Origin: Desulfobulbaceae bacterium
GTDB taxonomy: Bacteria > Desulfobacterota > Desulfobulbia > Desulfobulbales > Desulfocapsaceae
Reading direction: 5' to 3'
Length of the DNA stretch: 64,000 nt
NCBI GenBank assembly: GCA_008933635.1
Contig: WBUQ01000002.1
Span: 62,001-126,000 of the forward strand
Shown here: positions 11,724 through 21,678 of the stretch, piece after piece
Layout: every line of letters begins with the position of its first letter
How positions within the stretch are numbered: the first letter of the stretch is position 1
Position numbers and translations under genes: made by a program
Notes under the pieces: generated by a model
What the model saw: the letters and a program-made list of their open reading frames with translations, nothing else
Told to the model about the DNA's origin: nothing
The model's database searches: none

Positions 11724-11873
11724 CTATTTTGTTTCTTTATGCGGGAGATGAGCCCTGCAAAAAGGGCAGTATTTTTTAAACTCAAGCTTATTTGGTGTGT
11801 TTTTTTTGTTTTTTGTCGTGGTGTAATTTCTACGTTTGCACGTTCCACAAGCCAGAGTAATTATATCTCGCAT
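11724..11873 (-). CDS. rpmG: 50S ribosomal protein L33
   Basis: A 49-residue gene found by reading the gap between tuf and tRNA-Trp. The frame runs ATG at 11873 to TAG at 11724-11726 and begins [17 protein letters not shown]; later it reads [18 protein letters not shown]. Two CxxC pairs (residues 9 and 12, 36 and 39) mark the zinc-binding form of L33. GGGGAAA upstream is a plausible ribosome binding site. The stop lies 5 bp from the tRNA-Trp gene. The order tuf-rpmG-tRNA-Trp-secE-nusG matches many Gram-negative genomes, which confirms it. Confidence 0.95.
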   Translation of the reverse strand: MRDIITLACGTCKRRNYTTTKNKKNTPNKLEFKKYCPFCRAHLPHKETK

Positions 11874-11885
11874 TGCTTTCCCCAA

Positions 11886-11926
11886 ATAAAAAATCACCCA
11901 ACTCTCTATTGAGAGAGCGGGGTGAT
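11886..11926 (-). terminator. Intrinsic terminator after tuf
   Basis: On the minus strand ATCACCC and a CTCTC segment pair with GAGAG and GGGTGAT (11893-11899 with 11920-11926, plus the inner CTCTC/GAGAG), followed by T6. It sits 18 bp after the tuf stop and only a few bases before the rpmG ribosome binding site. It may therefore let part of the transcription read through. Confidence 0.85.
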
Positions 11927-11943
11927 CAAATGATATAATATTA

Positions 11944-13134
<1,191 letters not shown>

Positions 13135-13189
13135 TTTTCTTGTCTCCTCAGGCCGTTGAAATATTAAAATGAGTACCAGTTACTTTGAC

Positions 13190-13265
<76 letters not shown>

Positions 13266-13290
13266 AACTATATACAAAGAGAGTTGAAAT

Positions 13291-13365
13291 TGGAGCGGGA
13301 AACGAGACTCGAACCCGCAACCCTCAGCTTGGAAGGCTGATGCTCTACCATTGAGCTATTCCCGC
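13291..13365 (-). tRNA. tRNA-Gly (anticodon TCC)
   Basis: 75 nt with the acceptor GCGGGAA/TTCCCGC, discriminator T and encoded CCA. The anticodon stem TCAGC/GCTGA holds the loop CTTCCAA, giving TCC. Confidence 0.97.
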
Positions 13366-13391
13366 CCAGTTTACCTATCAAAAAGAGATTT

Positions 13392-13476
13392 TGGTGGAGG
13401 GGGGAGGATTCGAACCTCCGAAGGCACTGCCGACAGATTTACAGTCTGTTCCCTTTAGCCACTCGGGAACCCCTCC
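13392..13476 (-). tRNA. tRNA-Tyr (anticodon GTA)
   Basis: 85 nt, a class II tRNA with a long variable arm. The acceptor is GGAGGGG/CCCCTCC with discriminator A and encoded CCA. The anticodon loop CTGTAAA gives GTA. Confidence 0.97.
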
Positions 13477-13552
13477 AAGAGATCTGCCAGAAAAGGCAGC
13501 TTCTCATTATCTCTTCCTCTCTACTTTGTAAAGAATTATTTTAATGATTTTT

Positions 13553-13628
13553 TGGAGCTGGCGATGGGACTTGAACCCGCAACCTGCTGATTACAAATCA
13601 GCTGCTCTGCCAATTGAGCTACGCCAGC
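13553..13628 (-). tRNA. tRNA-Thr (anticodon TGT)
   Basis: 76 nt with the acceptor GCTGGCG/CGCCAGC, discriminator T and encoded CCA. The anticodon loop TTTGTAA gives TGT. It is the first gene of the tRNA-tuf transcript, and a strong promoter lies just upstream. Confidence 0.97.
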
Positions 13629-13642
13629 CTACGAAGGAAGAG

Positions 13643-13671
13643 AATATACTCAGCGACACCTCATTTTTCAA
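13643..13671 (-). promoter_or_regulatory. Sigma-70 promoter of the tRNA-tuf operon
   Basis: On the minus strand TTGAAA (13666-13671), a 17-bp spacer and TATATT (13643-13648). The expected start point falls a few bases before tRNA-Thr(TGT). Confidence 0.8.
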
Positions 13672-13757
13672 CAGGTTTTTGACACGTCATCGATTATCAT
13701 AGCAAATGATTGTCGATTTCACAAATAGAACACGTTATATTTCTGCCTTGATGAATG

Positions 13758-13790
13758 AAAAAAGCCGAAACATATCAATGTTTCGGCTTT
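13758..13790 (-). terminator. Intrinsic terminator after qmoC
   Basis: A perfect 13-bp stem (AAAGCCGAAACAT, 13761-13773, with 13778-13790) and a 4-nt loop, followed on the minus strand by T6. It lies 24 bp after the qmoC stop. Confidence 0.9.
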
Positions 13791-13814
13791 CTTGTTTCAT
13801 AAAAAAGAAAAATA

Positions 13815-15005
13815 TTACTTCTGTGTAGCAAACGAACTGTCTCTATATCTCTCGAAAGCAAGAGCTGTTGTTCTGTAGACAATGTGAGCGAACTTGGTAT
13901 ACGGCATGTACAAAAACAACATCATAACAGAAACAAGGTGCAGAAAGTAAACTATGTAGCCAATTGTTGGCAAACCAAGCCAGCGCAAAATCTCGGCACC
14001 AAAACCCGTTACTCCAACCGCCATGATTTCCCAGATGAGAAACCAGTCATAAAATGTCCGGCTTGCCCGTCCTTCACTCTCAGCGTTCTTCCTGTTCGTC
14101 CAAAGGACATATGTGCCGAAAATCAGTGCAATCGCAGAAACATTAGCCATGATCTTTATAGGATCGTAAATTGGCAAAGGTCCATGTAAGGAAGGCCAGA
14201 CCAGACCCAACACATCATTTTTGAGCAATGACCAACATGTTGTGATGAATAGACCAATAAATGCCAACATTATTGGCAAATGCCCCCGAACCCGATCAAT
14301 ATTCACCTTACACTCTCGAAAACGACTGTGTTTAACAATTTCAACAAGAGAAGGCCATAAAAAGCTTGAGAAGAATTGACCGATTGATGGGCGAAACACT
14401 GATTTAATCCCTGCATTGGCAGACATTGTTTGCCACAACTTTCTCACTCCCATATACGTAGAAAAAACAGCTAGGCCAGCAGCTGGAACCATAAAAAGAA
14501 CAATAAAGAAAATATTCTTTGCATACCATTTAAAATCCCAAGTCCCAAAAAATTGTTGATAGCCATGGCTGGCAAAGTGCTCTTTGGTAGGGATATGCAT
14601 CGCTCCTGAAAGCATCCATACAACAAAAATTATAGCGGCTGGAATACCTATTAAGATGGGAAGGTTTTTGGCACTTGTCGCCAATTTGGCTAGCCCGCTA
14701 GGCCATCCATAGAAAGTGTAAGCATAGGCACGGATAGCACCCAGAACATCGCCTGGCTTCGCTCCCCGCGGGCAATACGCTGAACAGTCCCCACATTGAT
14801 GGCAAAGGAATATGTCTGGATCGGAAACGAGTGTATCCTTTAGTCCCCACTGGGACCAAATCATTTCCTTTCGAGGAAATGGCTTTCCATCCTTTGACAA
14901 TGGACAGATTACAGAACACGTCGCGCACTGATAACACTTCTTCAGCGTATCACCACCAGCACCTTTCAGATATTCTATAAATTCAAGATCGGGTTGAACT
15001 TTCAT
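13815..15005 (-). CDS. qmoC: Quinone-interacting membrane-bound oxidoreductase subunit QmoC
   Basis: The membrane subunit of the Qmo complex, which is proposed to pass electrons from menaquinol toward APS reductase. It is 396 residues. The N-terminal HdrC-like domain has two [4Fe-4S] ferredoxin motifs (CYQCATCSVICP and CHQCGDCSAYCP). The C-terminal half is an HdrE-like integral membrane domain with about six hydrophobic spans, expected to bind haem b. The ATG at 15005 follows an AGGAGGAAAAG ribosome binding site; the open frame extends 13 codons further without support. It is the last gene of qmoABC, followed by a clear terminator. Confidence 0.95.
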   Translation of the reverse strand: MKVQPDLEFIEYLKGAGGDTLKKCYQCATCSVICPLSKDGKPFPRKEMIWSQWGLKDTLVSDPDIFLCHQCGDCSAYCPRGAKPGDVLGAIRAYAYTFYGWPSGLAKLATSAKNLPILIGIPAAIIFVVWMLSGAMHIPTKEHFASHGYQQFFGTWDFKWYAKNIFFIVLFMVPAAGLAVFSTYMGVRKLWQTMSANAGIKSVFRPSIGQFFSSFLWPSLVEIVKHSRFRECKVNIDRVRGHLPIMLAFIGLFITTCWSLLKNDVLGLVWPSLHGPLPIYDPIKIMANVSAIALIFGTYVLWTNRKNAESEGRASRTFYDWFLIWEIMAVGVTGFGAEILRWLGLPTIGYIVYFLHLVSVMMLFLYMPYTKFAHIVYRTTALAFERYRDSSFATQK

Positions 15006-15121
15006 TCTTTTCCTCCTGAGACTCTTCAAACCCATAAATAACAATCAAAAAACCTATTTTCGGTTTGAGTGTCAATGAATACAGTTGAAATGAGATTCCT
15101 TGACACCCATGCCTATTGATT

Positions 15122-17383
15122 CTAGAAACCCTTGAACGGATTCGGTCCCATCTCAACAATCCTGTCAACAAAATCATTGAGAATTTGAGGAATCTTGTCG
15201 TAATCAGTTATGGCCACTTGCTCCGCTGCGCATCTTTCGGACTCAAGCCCCAAACTCGAAAGCGTATCCCCGATATTTTCCATACGTTTGTTGGCGATTT
15301 CAGACCCTTTAACAAAATGACACTGGTAATTGTCGCCATATGTACAGCCAAGAAGCATTGCACCATCCATCCCAGCGGACAACGCGTCCCTAATCCAGGC
15401 CATATTGACAGATCCCAGACAGCGAACTGGTATAAAACGAATCATATGATTAATACCATTTCGCTTCATTCCAGACATATCAAGTGCAGGATACGCATCA
15501 TTCTCGCATACAAAAACGACAATTCTCAATCTATCTTCATCATCTTCAGGTACTTCGATTGCCTTAACCATTGAACCTATAAGGTCAATGTTATAGTCCT
15601 TAAAGCCGATAATCCTCTCCGGGCATGCGCCCATGCAAGTGCCACAACGACGACATCGAGTAGGATTGGGCAGAGGAGTACCCTTGGCGTCGTCATCCAA
15701 GGCACCGAACGGGCACTCTTCAGTGCATCGCTTACACTGAGTGCAGCGCTGCATAAAGAACTCTGGATAGGTCGCATCGCCGGATCGTGGATGAACAGAC
15801 ACCCCTCTATCGGTTGACTCGAGACACTGAATAGCTTTCAATGCTGCTCCTGTGGCATCATCGACTGTTTCATCGATTGTCTCTGCTTTTCTTACTCCTC
15901 CACAGGTATAAACTCCAGTCCTTCTTGTTTCATATGGAAAACATATAAAATGAGAATCGGCATATCCGTCAAACAACTCGAGATCTGAAAATGCAGGTCC
16001 TTGTCTGTATGCCAGATTGATAGTGCTCTCGTGCAGAGTAGTCGGCTCCATTCCGGCTGCAAGAACAACCATATCAACTTCCAGTTCCACATTCTCCCCC
16101 AAAAGGGTATCTTCTGCGGAAACAACAAGCTTGCCGCCCTTGTCCCCCACTTGGGTCACGCTGGCTTTGGTCATGAAAATGCCGGTATTTTGCTGAGCCT
16201 GTTTATAAAACAGCTCCATGTGCCCCGGGGTACGCATATGCTGGTAGAGTATATACGCCTTCCCGTCGGGGTTGTCACCGCAGACATACTGAGCCTGTTT
16301 CAATGCCACCATTGAGGTAACAGAATTACAATATGGAAAATCTTTATCATCGGTTGTGCCGCCCGGACTCTGAATAAACGCCACATTTGCCGGCACTTTT
16401 CCTGCTTTTGCCAGTGCTTCGAATTCAACATTCGTCACAACATTTTTCAAAACACCATAACCAAGATGCTCATATTGCGACACATCGGCTGGCTTCCAGC
16501 CTGTCGCTAATACAACGGACCCAACTATAGTGGCTTCAGGATCAACTTCCGTATATTTCCGTAAACCAGCATTGGGATCTTCTTTCTGCCCCTTGTCAAT
16601 CAACTCCTGTTCGTCGACACCGACCTTGGCTGGAGCATCCCACTCATTTTTTGAACCAGCTGGTTTAAATGACACAGCAAAATTTCCAGGTGCTCCACCA
16701 ATACGCGCTACCTCCACCCCTGTTTTGATAGAAATATTGCTATCAGATGTAGCCTTGCTGATCAGTGCCTGAACTGGATTCTCTTCGAGATCAGTCCATG
16801 GAGCCTTCGTTGGGAATGATTTGCGCCAACCTACAGCCTTGCCGCCAAGTGTCTGTTCTTTTTCGACGAGCAAGACTTTATAACCTGCAGCAGATGCCTC
16901 CGTTGCGGCAGTGAGGCCTGCAATTCCTGCACCCATCACCATGATGGTTTTGCTCATATTTTCGAGTTTATACGGCTCTGGAAGTTCCGTCTTTTTGGCA
17001 CGCGTACAAGCCATACGCATGTAATCCGAGGCGGTCTCCTGCAGAAATGCAGCAGCTTCCTTGTGAGGTTCTTTTCCTTCTGCCGGCTTTACTTCTGACC
17101 AGATTACCTGTTCACGAAGGTTGGCCCTCACAACAATGACACCTTCTCCGAAATCGAATTCTGTAGTCATTACACGAGGAGAGCACGCTCCTAAAACGAC
17201 AGTATTCACTCCGTTGTCAATATCATTCTGGATTAGGCTACGTCCTTCCTTGCTACACAAGTTGGCTTGGACCTTGCACTCCATGGACATCTCTTTAGCC
17301 ACAACTCCATTGAGTTCATCGAGGTCTAGGGTGTCCCCAATCCCGCAGCCTGAACACAAATATGCACAGTATTTTTTTGACAT
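15122..17383 (-). CDS. qmoB: Quinone-interacting membrane-bound oxidoreductase subunit QmoB
   Basis: A soluble flavoprotein subunit of Qmo, 753 residues. The N-terminal part is HdrA-like with an FAD-binding GAGIAGLTAATEA motif near residue 150. Two ferredoxin clusters follow (CTQCKRCTEECPFG and CRRCGTCMGACPE, about residues 560-600). The C-terminal 140 residues form an MvhD-like domain (VVFVCENDAYPALD, CTYGDNYQCHF), typical of QmoB and linked to electron bifurcation in related complexes. It starts 5 bp after qmoA ends, so the two are cotranscribed. Confidence 0.95.
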   Translation of the reverse strand: MSKKYCAYLCSGCGIGDTLDLDELNGVVAKEMSMECKVQANLCSKEGRSLIQNDIDNGVNTVVLGACSPRVMTTEFDFGEGVIVVRANLREQVIWSEVKPAEGKEPHKEAAAFLQETASDYMRMACTRAKKTELPEPYKLENMSKTIMVMGAGIAGLTAATEASAAGYKVLLVEKEQTLGGKAVGWRKSFPTKAPWTDLEENPVQALISKATSDSNISIKTGVEVARIGGAPGNFAVSFKPAGSKNEWDAPAKVGVDEQELIDKGQKEDPNAGLRKYTEVDPEATIVGSVVLATGWKPADVSQYEHLGYGVLKNVVTNVEFEALAKAGKVPANVAFIQSPGGTTDDKDFPYCNSVTSMVALKQAQYVCGDNPDGKAYILYQHMRTPGHMELFYKQAQQNTGIFMTKASVTQVGDKGGKLVVSAEDTLLGENVELEVDMVVLAAGMEPTTLHESTINLAYRQGPAFSDLELFDGYADSHFICFPYETRRTGVYTCGGVRKAETIDETVDDATGAALKAIQCLESTDRGVSVHPRSGDATYPEFFMQRCTQCKRCTEECPFGALDDDAKGTPLPNPTRCRRCGTCMGACPERIIGFKDYNIDLIGSMVKAIEVPEDDEDRLRIVVFVCENDAYPALDMSGMKRNGINHMIRFIPVRCLGSVNMAWIRDALSAGMDGAMLLGCTYGDNYQCHFVKGSEIANKRMENIGDTLSSLGLESERCAAEQVAITDYDKIPQILNDFVDRIVEMGPNPFKGF

Positions 17384-17388
17384 TGCTA

Positions 17389-18648
17389 TTACCTCCTGGA
17401 AACCTGAATCGCCTTGAGTGCGGCTGCGGTAGATGATTGAGTAGTCGTAACGACATCTGCAGCCTTCTTAGCACATCCAGCTGCAATAATACCTTTATCC
17501 GTATCTGAAATAACAAAGCCGCTGTTATCCATGTTCAGAGGCATTGGAGCGTTCTGAACAGCAAGCTCTGGTTGCATCCCTGTCGCTAATACGACTAAAT
17601 CAACCTTCTGAGAGATCTTGTCCCCCGTCACTGCATTTTCGGCAACCACGGTTACGCCGCCATCTGCTTCTGAGTTAATCTGAGCGACTTTTCCTTTGAT
17701 GAAAAGAGCGTTGGCGTCACTCATTCTCTCTTCTCTGAATTTCTCGTATTTGCCAGGTGTGCGAAGATCAATGTAGAAAACATAGATCTTTGCTTCAGGG
17801 TACTGAGCTCTAACATATGACATCTGCTTAAAACTAGCCATGCAACAGATGTGTGAACAGTATTCAAGATGATTTTCATCTCTTGAACCAGCACATTGAA
17901 CAAAAGCAACAGAATCTATAGCCTTACCATCTCCAGGACGGACAATATTGCCTCCGGTTGGCCCGTTAGGTGAGGCCATCCTCTCCATCATCATGTTCGT
18001 AATAATGGCATTTGACGTCCCGAACTTGAGATTATCTATCTTCTTCGCGTCATACGGCGCCCAACCTGTTGCCCATACAATCGCTCCAACCTGAACCTTC
18101 ACTGTCTCAGGCTTCATCTCCAGATCTACTGCATCATATTTGCACGCTGCTCTCACAGCATCCACTCCAGAGCTGGAAAGTGCAGCTTTGTTTATAATAT
18201 ATCGCCGAGGAAAGGCCATCTCATGAGGCAAGTAAGCAGCTTTGCATTTGTCCATACCAAAATTGAATTCATTAGGAATCTCATCCGGACAGGCCGTTGC
18301 ACACTCACCGCAGGCAGTACAATTGCTGTTTACATAGCGTGGAGCTATCTCAAGAGTCACTTCATAATTACCAGGACCACCTGCGACTGACTTCACCGTG
18401 GTCATCGTGTATGTCCTGATCCTTCTGTTAGCCTTGATTCTCTTGAAATTAATCTCCAGTCCGCAGCTTGGCGGGCACAGTTTTGGAAAATATTGATTTA
18501 ATTGAGCAACACGTCCACCGAAACTCGGGCCTTTCTCTATGAGAATGACATCTTTCCCGACTTCGGCGGCTTCCAGTGCTGCTGTCAGCCCACTGATACC
18601 TCCGCCTACGACCAAAATTGCACCATTAGTGCCTTGCTCGTCAGTCAT
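17389..18648 (-). CDS. qmoA: Quinone-interacting membrane-bound oxidoreductase subunit QmoA
   Basis: A soluble HdrA-like flavoprotein subunit of Qmo, 419 residues. The N-terminal dinucleotide fold has VVGGGISGLTAALEAAEVG at about residue 14. LCPPSCGLEINFKRI follows at about 85, and one ferredoxin-like cluster (CTACGECATACPDE) near 125. The GGRV...LNQYFPKLCPPSCG arrangement is usual for QmoA. A GGAGG ribosome binding site precedes the ATG. The gene lies 260 bp below aprA, beyond a terminator-like hairpin, so it may need read-through or its own promoter. I could not pick one promoter with confidence. Confidence 0.95.
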   Translation of the reverse strand: MTDEQGTNGAILVVGGGISGLTAALEAAEVGKDVILIEKGPSFGGRVAQLNQYFPKLCPPSCGLEINFKRIKANRRIRTYTMTTVKSVAGGPGNYEVTLEIAPRYVNSNCTACGECATACPDEIPNEFNFGMDKCKAAYLPHEMAFPRRYIINKAALSSSGVDAVRAACKYDAVDLEMKPETVKVQVGAIVWATGWAPYDAKKIDNLKFGTSNAIITNMMMERMASPNGPTGGNIVRPGDGKAIDSVAFVQCAGSRDENHLEYCSHICCMASFKQMSYVRAQYPEAKIYVFYIDLRTPGKYEKFREERMSDANALFIKGKVAQINSEADGGVTVVAENAVTGDKISQKVDLVVLATGMQPELAVQNAPMPLNMDNSGFVISDTDKGIIAAGCAKKAADVVTTTQSSTAAALKAIQVSRR

Positions 18649-18841
18649 GCTTTTCCTCCATTCGATTCACTTAAAAATATGTGCTATTGACATGCTAAAA
18701 TACTCTGACAGTCCGACTGAAAATAAATTAGACATATCAACCGTTGGCCTGAAATGAAGCGGTATAGAACCCTTTTATCCTATACAAGTACGGGAACAGG
18801 GGGTATTTCTCATGCTCATATAGAATAAAAAGATATATAAA

Positions 18842-18878
18842 GAAAATCTCCAGGAATCAGAGACTCCTGGAGATTTTC
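18842..18878 (-). terminator. Hairpin terminator between aprA and qmoA
   Basis: A perfect 14-bp stem (18842-18855 with 18865-18878, sequence GAAAATCTCCAGGA) with a 9-nt loop, 30 bp after the aprA stop. On the minus strand the stem end TTTTC is followed by TTTATAT. It probably reduces the transcription passing from the very highly expressed apr genes into qmo. Confidence 0.8.
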
Positions 18879-18908
18879 ATTTCTTACACTACATCGAGAA
18901 TATCAATA

Positions 18909-20927
18909 TTACAGCCACGGATCAGTCTCGATAATGTTCACACATTCGACCTTCTCACACTTCCATTCCTTGGTTTCCGGATTAAAGGTGGAGTTAACGA
19001 AACACTTCCAGTTCTCGTCATCACAGGTCGGATAATCAGATCTGTAATAGAAACCTGGGTAGCGAGACTCCTTACGGAACTCGATGTGACGGATATGTGC
19101 CTCAACGCACCAGATACGGTGATAGTTTTCCCAGCAACGGAGGAGTTCATGCAGATCGCCCGCAGCCATCTTCTCTGCGTCTTCCCGAAGCAGTCTGAGC
19201 AGGTCGAGACAGATATTGAGAAGCTTGCCTGAGGTCATATAGTAAGTAGCAACGCCACCACCATATTCATCAGTGGCCTTCATCAGCCGCATCATAAGAC
19301 CAGCAGGCTTGCAGTAGTTCGGGTTAACATCCGCAGCAGTAGATGCACCAGCAAACTCGATATAACGCCGAACCGGTGCGTATATCTCATCAACCAGTTC
19401 TTTTGCAGATTGCTTAAGTTCAGGTTTGAACGAGGCATTGTCACGGCAGAATTTGACCATCTGCTTGGCGGCGATACGACCTTCAGCATGGGACCCTGAA
19501 CTGAACTTGTGTCCGGATGCACCAACACCATCGCCAGCCGTAAAAAGACCGTCAACGGTGGTCATACGGTTATATCCCCATTTGTACTTGTGAGCACGCG
19601 ACGGGTTCTGGATATCGGGCACCCAGGACTCCTCCGGCCCAGAAGTCCAGATTCCGCAGCAACCAGAATGCGAACCAAGCATGTAGGGTTCGGTCGGCAT
19701 GATCTCAGAACCGACCTTCTCGGGCTCGATATCCATACCGGCCCAGAGACCAGCCTGACCAACTGACATATCAAGGAAATCTTCCCAGGCCTCAGATTCG
19801 AGGTGTTTCCAGAATTTCTTTACTTCCTTCTCGTCCATGCCTTTGGCACGACGATCCTCAAGGAAGGCGTTAAGCGCAACATCGGTTGCCATGTAGATCG
19901 GTCCACGGCCAGCTTTCAGCTCGTTGAGCATGAGGTGGTTACGCAGACAGGTCGGGGTAACAGGAGACTGTCCGTAGGGCATGAACTTTGAAAGCTCGTC
20001 CTTGACCGCATCACTGTTGGCATAGAATTCGCCAAGACCGTTCTGTACTTTGGCCTTGAACAGCAGGAACCATGCACCTACCGGACCGTAACCATCTTTG
20101 AAGCGTGCCGGCGTGAAACGGTTTTCCATCATGGTCAGAGTTGCGCCAACCTGAGCACACATGGTGTAGGTGGAGCCTGCATTCCATACTGGGTACCATG
20201 CACGTCCTTTACCCTCACCGGTAGACCGGGGGCGGAAAATGTTAACTGCGCCACCGCATGCAACGAGGCAAGCCTTGCAACGGAAGATGTGAACTGCATT
20301 CTCACGAACTGAGAAACCGACCGCACCAGCGATCTGGTTTGCCTTGTTCTTGTCAAGAAGCAATTTAACGATGAATACACGCTCGATGATGTTGTCCGCA
20401 CCAAGAGCAGTCTTCGCCGGCTCGGCAACAACACACTTGTATGATTCACCATTGATCATGATCTGCCACTTGCCGGTACGAACCGGATTGCCACCTTCAC
20501 GGAGGGTCGGCGCCGGCTTAGCGCCATCAAGGTTCTCGCCGTCGGCGTCCTTCTTCCAGATCGGCAGACCCCACTCCTCAAACAACTTGACGGACTCGTC
20601 AACATGGCGACCACAGTCATAGATAAGGTCTTCACGAACAACGCCCATCAGGTCGTTACGAACCATCTTGACATAACTTTCGATCGGATTGCTGCCGATA
20701 TACGTATTAATAGCAGAGAGACCCTGCGCAACCGCGCCGGAACGCTCAAGGGCCGCCTTGTCAACCAGGACGATCTTCATGTCATCCGGTGCCCATTTCT
20801 TCACTTCAAAAGCAGCACCACAAGCGGCCATTCCACCACCAACAATCAGAATGTCCACATCATGCTCTACTACCTGCGGGTCAGCAACGGCTAAAATCTC
20901 ACCTTTCGGTTTATTTGGCAATGCCAT
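18909..20927 (-). CDS. aprA: Adenylylsulfate (APS) reductase subunit alpha
   Basis: The FAD-containing catalytic subunit that reduces APS to sulfite and AMP in the cytoplasm; 672 residues, normal. The FAD fold starts at residue 25 (DILIVGGGMAACGAAFEVKK). GGGNPVRTGKWQIMING, the VACGGAVNIFRPRS block and the HSGCCGIWTSGPEESW block are characteristic of dissimilatory AprA. The C-terminal tail ends NIIETDPWL. The ATG has a good GGAG site and follows aprB by 60 bp. It resembles the reductive (sulfate-reducer) form by context, since qmoABC follows and no aprM is seen. Confidence 0.98.
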   Translation of the reverse strand: MALPNKPKGEILAVADPQVVEHDVDILIVGGGMAACGAAFEVKKWAPDDMKIVLVDKAALERSGAVAQGLSAINTYIGSNPIESYVKMVRNDLMGVVREDLIYDCGRHVDESVKLFEEWGLPIWKKDADGENLDGAKPAPTLREGGNPVRTGKWQIMINGESYKCVVAEPAKTALGADNIIERVFIVKLLLDKNKANQIAGAVGFSVRENAVHIFRCKACLVACGGAVNIFRPRSTGEGKGRAWYPVWNAGSTYTMCAQVGATLTMMENRFTPARFKDGYGPVGAWFLLFKAKVQNGLGEFYANSDAVKDELSKFMPYGQSPVTPTCLRNHLMLNELKAGRGPIYMATDVALNAFLEDRRAKGMDEKEVKKFWKHLESEAWEDFLDMSVGQAGLWAGMDIEPEKVGSEIMPTEPYMLGSHSGCCGIWTSGPEESWVPDIQNPSRAHKYKWGYNRMTTVDGLFTAGDGVGASGHKFSSGSHAEGRIAAKQMVKFCRDNASFKPELKQSAKELVDEIYAPVRRYIEFAGASTAADVNPNYCKPAGLMMRLMKATDEYGGGVATYYMTSGKLLNICLDLLRLLREDAEKMAAGDLHELLRCWENYHRIWCVEAHIRHIEFRKESRYPGFYYRSDYPTCDDENWKCFVNSTFNPETKEWKCEKVECVNIIETDPWL

Positions 20928-20987
20928 ATCTATATCTCCTATGTACTAAAGATTATGTTGGAATTTCGCTCTCTTTTCACACCCGGA

Positions 20988-21404
20988 TCATTTAGGGGTC
21001 GGAAGATTTCCTTCGAGAAGCAAACATTCATCATCAAGACTGGCACCTTTCTGACCTACATAAGCATTCGCAGCACCCTCAGCGGTAGTGCGAACAGGGA
21101 ACTTGAAGCGCTTGATATTCCCATTGCGGAACTTCACGGTCCACATAATGGAATCGGCGCTGCGCATCGGATGAACCTGGCCGCCCATCGGCACAAAGTC
21201 ATCATAACCACGAACGAAGATCGCACCCTGCGGACAGATCTTGACACAGGAGTAGCACTCCCAGCACGCATCTGGCTCCTGGTTGTATGCCCTCATCTCT
21301 GTTTTCTCAAGGACCATAAGGTCATTGGGACAGATGTACATGCATGCGGTCTTGTCTCCACCTTTGCAGCCATCACATTTGGAAGGATCTACATAACTTG
21401 GCAT
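20988..21404 (-). CDS. aprB: Adenylylsulfate (APS) reductase subunit beta
   Basis: The iron-sulfur subunit that passes electrons to the FAD of AprA; 138 residues. Two [4Fe-4S] clusters are coordinated by CDGCKGGDKTACMYICP (residues 10-26) and CWECYSCVKICP (about 47-58). The C-terminal extension wraps AprA in known structures. At 138 residues the tail is a little short compared with roughly 150-165 residues in some sulfate reducers. The ATG at 21404 follows GAGGAGGTAG. It is the first gene of the apr transcript. Confidence 0.97.
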   Translation of the reverse strand: MPSYVDPSKCDGCKGGDKTACMYICPNDLMVLEKTEMRAYNQEPDACWECYSCVKICPQGAIFVRGYDDFVPMGGQVHPMRSADSIMWTVKFRNGNIKRFKFPVRTTAEGAANAYVGQKGASLDDECLLLEGNLPTPK

Positions 21405-21619
21405 TAAACTACCTCCTCAGTTTGTTTTAACTGTTGTGATCCTGCACTTACAGGACCCACTTACCCTATACTCAATCCGAGTCACCGCAAAAACTACAAC
21501 TTGGAGACCGGCAGAACCTGGAAGCAGACCTAACCGATCACCTATTGACACCACAATGCAAATTTAAAACGAAAAACAGACAGAACAACTGAATGACTAC
21601 TCATTTTTCCAAGACTTTT

Positions 21620-21648
21620 TTTATAATTTGTTGCCCTATAATTGTCAA
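21620..21648 (-). promoter_or_regulatory. Sigma-70 promoter of aprBA
   Basis: On the minus strand TTGACA (21643-21648), a 17-bp spacer and TATAAA (21620-21625). The -35 is perfect and the -10 is close to consensus. It lies 30 bp beyond the ftsK stop and gives a leader of about 205 nt. Near its end that leader contains a small stem (TCCTG-CAGGA, around 21438-21453). Confidence 0.8.
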
Positions 21649-21678
21649 GACAATTTCAGCAGGAGTCAGGTGCAACAA

